Origin: Ensifer adhaerens
GTDB lineage: Bacteria; Pseudomonadota; Alphaproteobacteria; Rhizobiales; Rhizobiaceae
Assembly: GCF_013283195.1 (NCBI RefSeq)
Contig: NZ_JABEKT010000005.1
Coordinates: 174,684 to 238,683 of the forward strand
Length of the DNA stretch: 64,000 nucleotides
Reading direction: 5' to 3'
A program made the translations under genes and the position numbers. Every line of letters starts with the position of its first letter. Position 1 is the stretch's first letter. Under the pieces are notes generated by a model that did no database searches, was not told the origin of the DNA, and saw nothing but the letters and a program-made list of their open reading frames with translations. This document shows, in pieces, positions 61,453-64,000 of the stretch.

Positions 61453-62904
61453 ATGGCAGACACCACCTATCCGGTTTACGGCGAGATCACCGGCCCGATC
61501 GTCATGATCGGCTTCGGTTCGATCGGCCGCGGCACCTTGCCGTTGATCGAGCGCCACTTCAAATACGACAAGAACCGGTTGATCGTGATCGAGCCCCGTG
61601 AGGATGCTGCCGACAACGAGATCTTCGAGCGCCACGGCGTGCGCCACGTTCGCGCGCATGTGACGAAGGACAACTACAAGGAACTCCTGAAGCCGCTTCT
61701 GACCGAAGGCGAAGGCCAGGGCTTCTGCGTCAATCTGTCGGTGGACACCGGTTCGGTCGACCTGATCAAGATGTGCCGCAAGCTCGACGTTCTCTACATC
61801 GACACGGTCGTCGAGCCGTGGCTCGGCTTCTACTTCGATGCCGAAATGGACAATGCCTCGCGCACCAACTACGCCCTGCGCGAAACGCTGCGCAAGGAAA
61901 AAGAAAAGAACCCGGGCGGCACCACGGCCGTTTCGACCTGCGGCGCCAACCCGGGCATGGTCTCGTGGTTCGTCAAACAGGGCCTCTTGAACCTCGCCAA
62001 CGATCTCGGCGTGAAGTTCGACGAGCCGCATCAGGATGACCGCGAAGGCTGGGCCAAGCTGATGAAGAAGGTCGGCGTCAAGGGCATTCACATCGCCGAG
62101 CGCGACACCCAGCTGACCAAGAAGCCGAAGCCGCTCAACGTCTTCTGGAACACCTGGTCGGTCGAAGGCTTCATCTCCGAAGGTCTGCAGCCGGCCGAAC
62201 TCGGCTGGGGCACCCACGAGAACTGGATGCCGAAGAACGCCAAGAAGCACAAGAAGGGCTGCAAGGCCGCCATCTATCTGGAGCAGCCGGGCGCCAACAC
62301 CCGCGTGCGCAGCTGGTGCCCGACGCCGGGCCCGCAGTATGGCTTCCTCGTCACTCACAACGAGTCGATCTCGATCGCCGACTTCTTCACCGTGCGCGAC
62401 AAGGACGGCGAAGTCACCTACCGCCCGACCTGCCACTATGCCTACCACCCGGCCAACGATGCCGTGCTGTCGCTGCACGAAATGTTCGGCAATGGCGGCA
62501 ATGCGCAGCCGGTCCATCACGTTCTCGACGAGAAGGAACTCGTTGAAGGCGTCGACGAACTGGGCGTGCTGCTCTACGGCCACGACAAGAATGCCTACTG
62601 GTTCGGCTCGCGCCTGTCTCTGGAAGAGACCCGCCGCATCGCCCCCTACCAGAACGCCACCGGTCTGCAGGTCACCTCTGCGGTTCTGGCCGGCATGGTC
62701 TGGGCGATCGAGAACCCGAAGGCCGGCATCGTTGAAGCCGACGAGGTGGACTACAAGCGCTGCCTCGAAGTGCAGCTGCCCTATCTCGGCCCGGTCGAAG
62801 GCCACTACACCGACTGGACCCCGCTCGACGGTCGCCCGGGCCTGTTCCCGGAAGACATCGACACCAAGGATCCCTGGCAGTTCAAGAACATCCTCGTTCG
62901 CTAA
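61453..62904 (+). CDS. hss: Homospermidine synthase
   Basis: A 483-residue NAD-dependent enzyme forming sym-homospermidine from putrescine, the main rhizobial polyamine. GPIVMIGFGSIGRGTLPLIERHF gives the Rossmann GxGxxG (about 20-26), then SVDTGSVDLIK, EPWLGFYFD, STCGANPGMVSWFVKQGL, EGFISEGLQPAELGWGTHE and the C-terminal end PWQFKNILVR. Full length. Followed by a strong terminator. The upstream region 61310-61452 carries its promoter. Confidence 0.95.
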   Translation: MADTTYPVYGEITGPIVMIGFGSIGRGTLPLIERHFKYDKNRLIVIEPREDAADNEIFERHGVRHVRAHVTKDNYKELLKPLLTEGEGQGFCVNLSVDTGSVDLIKMCRKLDVLYIDTVVEPWLGFYFDAEMDNASRTNYALRETLRKEKEKNPGGTTAVSTCGANPGMVSWFVKQGLLNLANDLGVKFDEPHQDDREGWAKLMKKVGVKGIHIAERDTQLTKKPKPLNVFWNTWSVEGFISEGLQPAELGWGTHENWMPKNAKKHKKGCKAAIYLEQPGANTRVRSWCPTPGPQYGFLVTHNESISIADFFTVRDKDGEVTYRPTCHYAYHPANDAVLSLHEMFGNGGNAQPVHHVLDEKELVEGVDELGVLLYGHDKNAYWFGSRLSLEETRRIAPYQNATGLQVTSAVLAGMVWAIENPKAGIVEADEVDYKRCLEVQLPYLGPVEGHYTDWTPLDGRPGLFPEDIDTKDPWQFKNILVR

Positions 62905-62928
62905 ACCGCTGACATTACGAAGCATACG

Positions 62929-62959
62929 GCCCGGGGCATTTTCGCCCCGGGCTTTTTTT
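62929..62959 (+). terminator. Intrinsic terminator after hss
   Basis: GCCCGGGGC (62929-62937) pairs with GCCCCGGGC (62944-62952), loop ATTTTC, followed by seven T. Strong Rho-independent terminator. Confidence 0.92.
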
Positions 62960-63075
62960 GTCCATATGGGAAAAGCCCGGCACGCCGGCCCGACCGCTCT
63001 TGCTTTCAACTCTTGATCGCGGCATGGTTCGGCGAAATGAAACGGACGCTCGGCACCAAGCGAGGGAAATCGCCA

Positions 63076-63444
63076 ATGAAGCCATTCGCAATTCTGACCC
63101 TTCTCGCGACCGCCGCGGCCCTGGCATCCTGCCAGTCGTCGCCCCGGGAAGTTGGAGGGGCACCGCCCGCTCGCCAGGCATCGGGTGTCGAAGGCTCATG
63201 GACGGATCCGAATGGCATCGTGTCGACCTTTGCAGGCGGCACCTTCTCGACCCGCACGACCGACAGCAACCAGTTGCTGGCTTCCGGCAACTACGTCAAG
63301 CTGAGCCCGACACTCGTCGAGATCAACATGACCTCGCTGGTGCGCAACACCCAATCCAAGGTCAATTGCGCGCTGGTCACCCAGAGCCAGCTCAACTGCA
63401 CCACCGATGCCGGCGCCCAGTTCTCGCTGGCGCGACGCGGCTGA
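63076..63444 (+). CDS. Omp10-like outer-membrane lipoprotein
   Basis: A 122-residue lipoprotein precursor: [19 protein letters not shown], a signal peptide with lipobox LASC (cysteine 19), then a small domain [21 protein letters not shown] and, near the end, two cysteines ([16 protein letters not shown]). This resembles Brucella Omp10-type lipoproteins. Start ATG 63076 chosen because it gives the lipobox at the right place. It lies 171 bp after hss. Confidence 0.8.
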   Translation: MKPFAILTLLATAAALASCQSSPREVGGAPPARQASGVEGSWTDPNGIVSTFAGGTFSTRTTDSNQLLASGNYVKLSPTLVEINMTSLVRNTQSKVNCALVTQSQLNCTTDAGAQFSLARRG

Positions 63445-63467
63445 GACTGTCTTCGGTACACAAATCA

Positions 63468-63492
63468 AAGCCTCCGCAAGGGGGCTTTTTTT
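63468..63492 (+). terminator. Intrinsic terminator after lipoprotein gene
   Basis: AAGCCTCC (63468-63475) pairs (one G-U) with GGGGGCTT, loop GCAA, followed by seven T. Good terminator 24 bp past the stop. The gap 63493-63676 before the nucleotidase holds its promoter and no gene. Confidence 0.85.
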
Positions 63493-63676
63493 GTTGCTAT
63501 TGTATGACTTAACCCTAGTTGCAGATCCGGCAACCGGAGGATGGCTTTAACGCTTGAACTCGCCCCGAAGTGATGAAAACATCCGCCCCGGCAAAGCCAC
63601 CCCGGCTGTGGGGACCAGATCCGTAACCCGGATCCGCGATCGGCCGGAAGACAACAGGCAAAACAGGAGAACATCA

Positions 63677-64000
63677 TGATCAGACACATGCGGACCGGCC
63701 TGATGACCGCGTCCATTTTTGCCCTCTCCTCGGGCGCAGCCTTCGCCGATTATGAACTGAACATCCTGCACATCAACGATCTCCACTCCCGCATCGAATC
63801 GATCAACAAGTTCGATTCGACCTGCTCGGCTGAGGAGGAAGGCAAGAGCGAGTGCTTCGGCGGTGTTGCGCGCCTGAAGTCCCTGATCGATCAGAAGCGC
63901 CAGGACCTGTCGGGCAAGAACGTCTTGCTCCTGAACGCCGGCGACAACTTCCAGGGTTCGCTGTTCTTCACCACCTACAAGGGGCTGGCAGAAGCCGAAT
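63677..64000 (+). CDS. 5'-nucleotidase/UDP-sugar hydrolase family (5' part)
   Basis: Only the first 108 codons are inside the window. A signal peptide MIRHMRTGLMTASIFALSSGAAFA is followed by LNILHINDLHSRIESI, the first metal motif of the UshA/CpdB/NT5 calcineurin-like phosphoesterases (DLHSR), and NVLLLNAGDNFQGSLFF (GDNFQG, second motif). It is a periplasmic nucleotidase that scavenges phosphate or nucleosides. ACAGGAG precedes the ATG. The gene runs off the right edge. Confidence 0.9.

Overview
The window looks like a chromosomal segment of a fast-growing rhizobium, most likely Ensifer/Sinorhizobium or a close Rhizobiaceae relative. Supporting signs are high-GC coding sequence, the order transketolase, gap, DUF1089-type gene, pgk, class I aldolase, the zapA plus 6S RNA arrangement, a RIME-like palindromic repeat, CtrA-type boxes (TTAA-N7-TTAA) and a promoter of the rhizobial TTGACA-N17-CTATAT form. 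The genus is an inference from gene content and order; no database was searched. I see no prophage, insertion sequence, CRISPR array, rRNA or tRNA gene. This is mostly core genome with some accessory insertions.

Layout. 1-5 kb: start of ruvA, ruvC, an LLM flavin oxidoreductase, a HAD phosphatase, a YebC/TACO1 regulator, and two exported proteins. 5-9.5 kb: an RND efflux operon (membrane-fusion protein plus HAE1 pump). 9.9-14.1 kb: ymdB-like phosphoesterase, fau, a small accessory patch (frameshifted HTH gene, hypothetical gene, LysR regulator), the 6S RNA gene, zapA and a DUF4164 gene. 14.4-20.6 kb: glycolysis and pentose-phosphate block (tkt, gap, DUF1089 gene, pgk, class I fba). 20.7-26.2 kb: PhzF-like protein, MarR regulator with an AlkD-like gene, GrpB protein, and a divergent TetR/DHA2-MFS pair. 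26.3-30.2 kb: class III adenylate cyclase with TPRs, a two-helix microprotein, an MFS transporter and a DUF1192 gene. 30.2-33.5 kb: a candidate CtrA-controlled small RNA, rcdA, rpmE and an ABC exporter. 33.6-43.5 kb: Bug/TctC binding protein, RIME element, FAD dehydrogenase, a MotA/MotB-like channel pair, suhB, a Sel1-repeat protein, a ThiE-like protein, a TSUP permease and an ArsR regulator. 43.5-51.8 kb: two DUF465 genes, purEK, rpmJ, a TPR protein, an alpha/beta hydrolase, pyk, a DUF1036 gene, an N-formylglutamate amidohydrolase, a DUF1244 gene and gapR. 51.9-64 kb: DUF882 peptidase-like protein, an orphan sigma-54 response regulator, pepF, pabB-pabC, a PAS-GGDEF cyclase, a DUF3445 heme demethylase, homospermidine synthase, an Omp10-like lipoprotein and the start of a 5'-nucleotidase.

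How the genes work together. Several genes bear on cell-cycle and chromosome biology: zapA (division ring), rcdA (ClpXP adaptor for CtrA turnover), gapR (nucleoid protein), ruvCA (recombination) and CtrA boxes at rcdA. Central carbon flux is covered by tkt, gap, pgk, fba and pyk.

The most notable non-coding finds are: a strongly folded, terminator-ended candidate sRNA behind a perfect CtrA box just upstream of rcdA, which has its own CtrA box; a clear 6S RNA gene; a repeated TGGCA-N4-TGCC motif before the sigma-54 regulator and before its DUF882 neighbour; and a MarR gene whose near-consensus promoter predicts an almost leaderless transcript.
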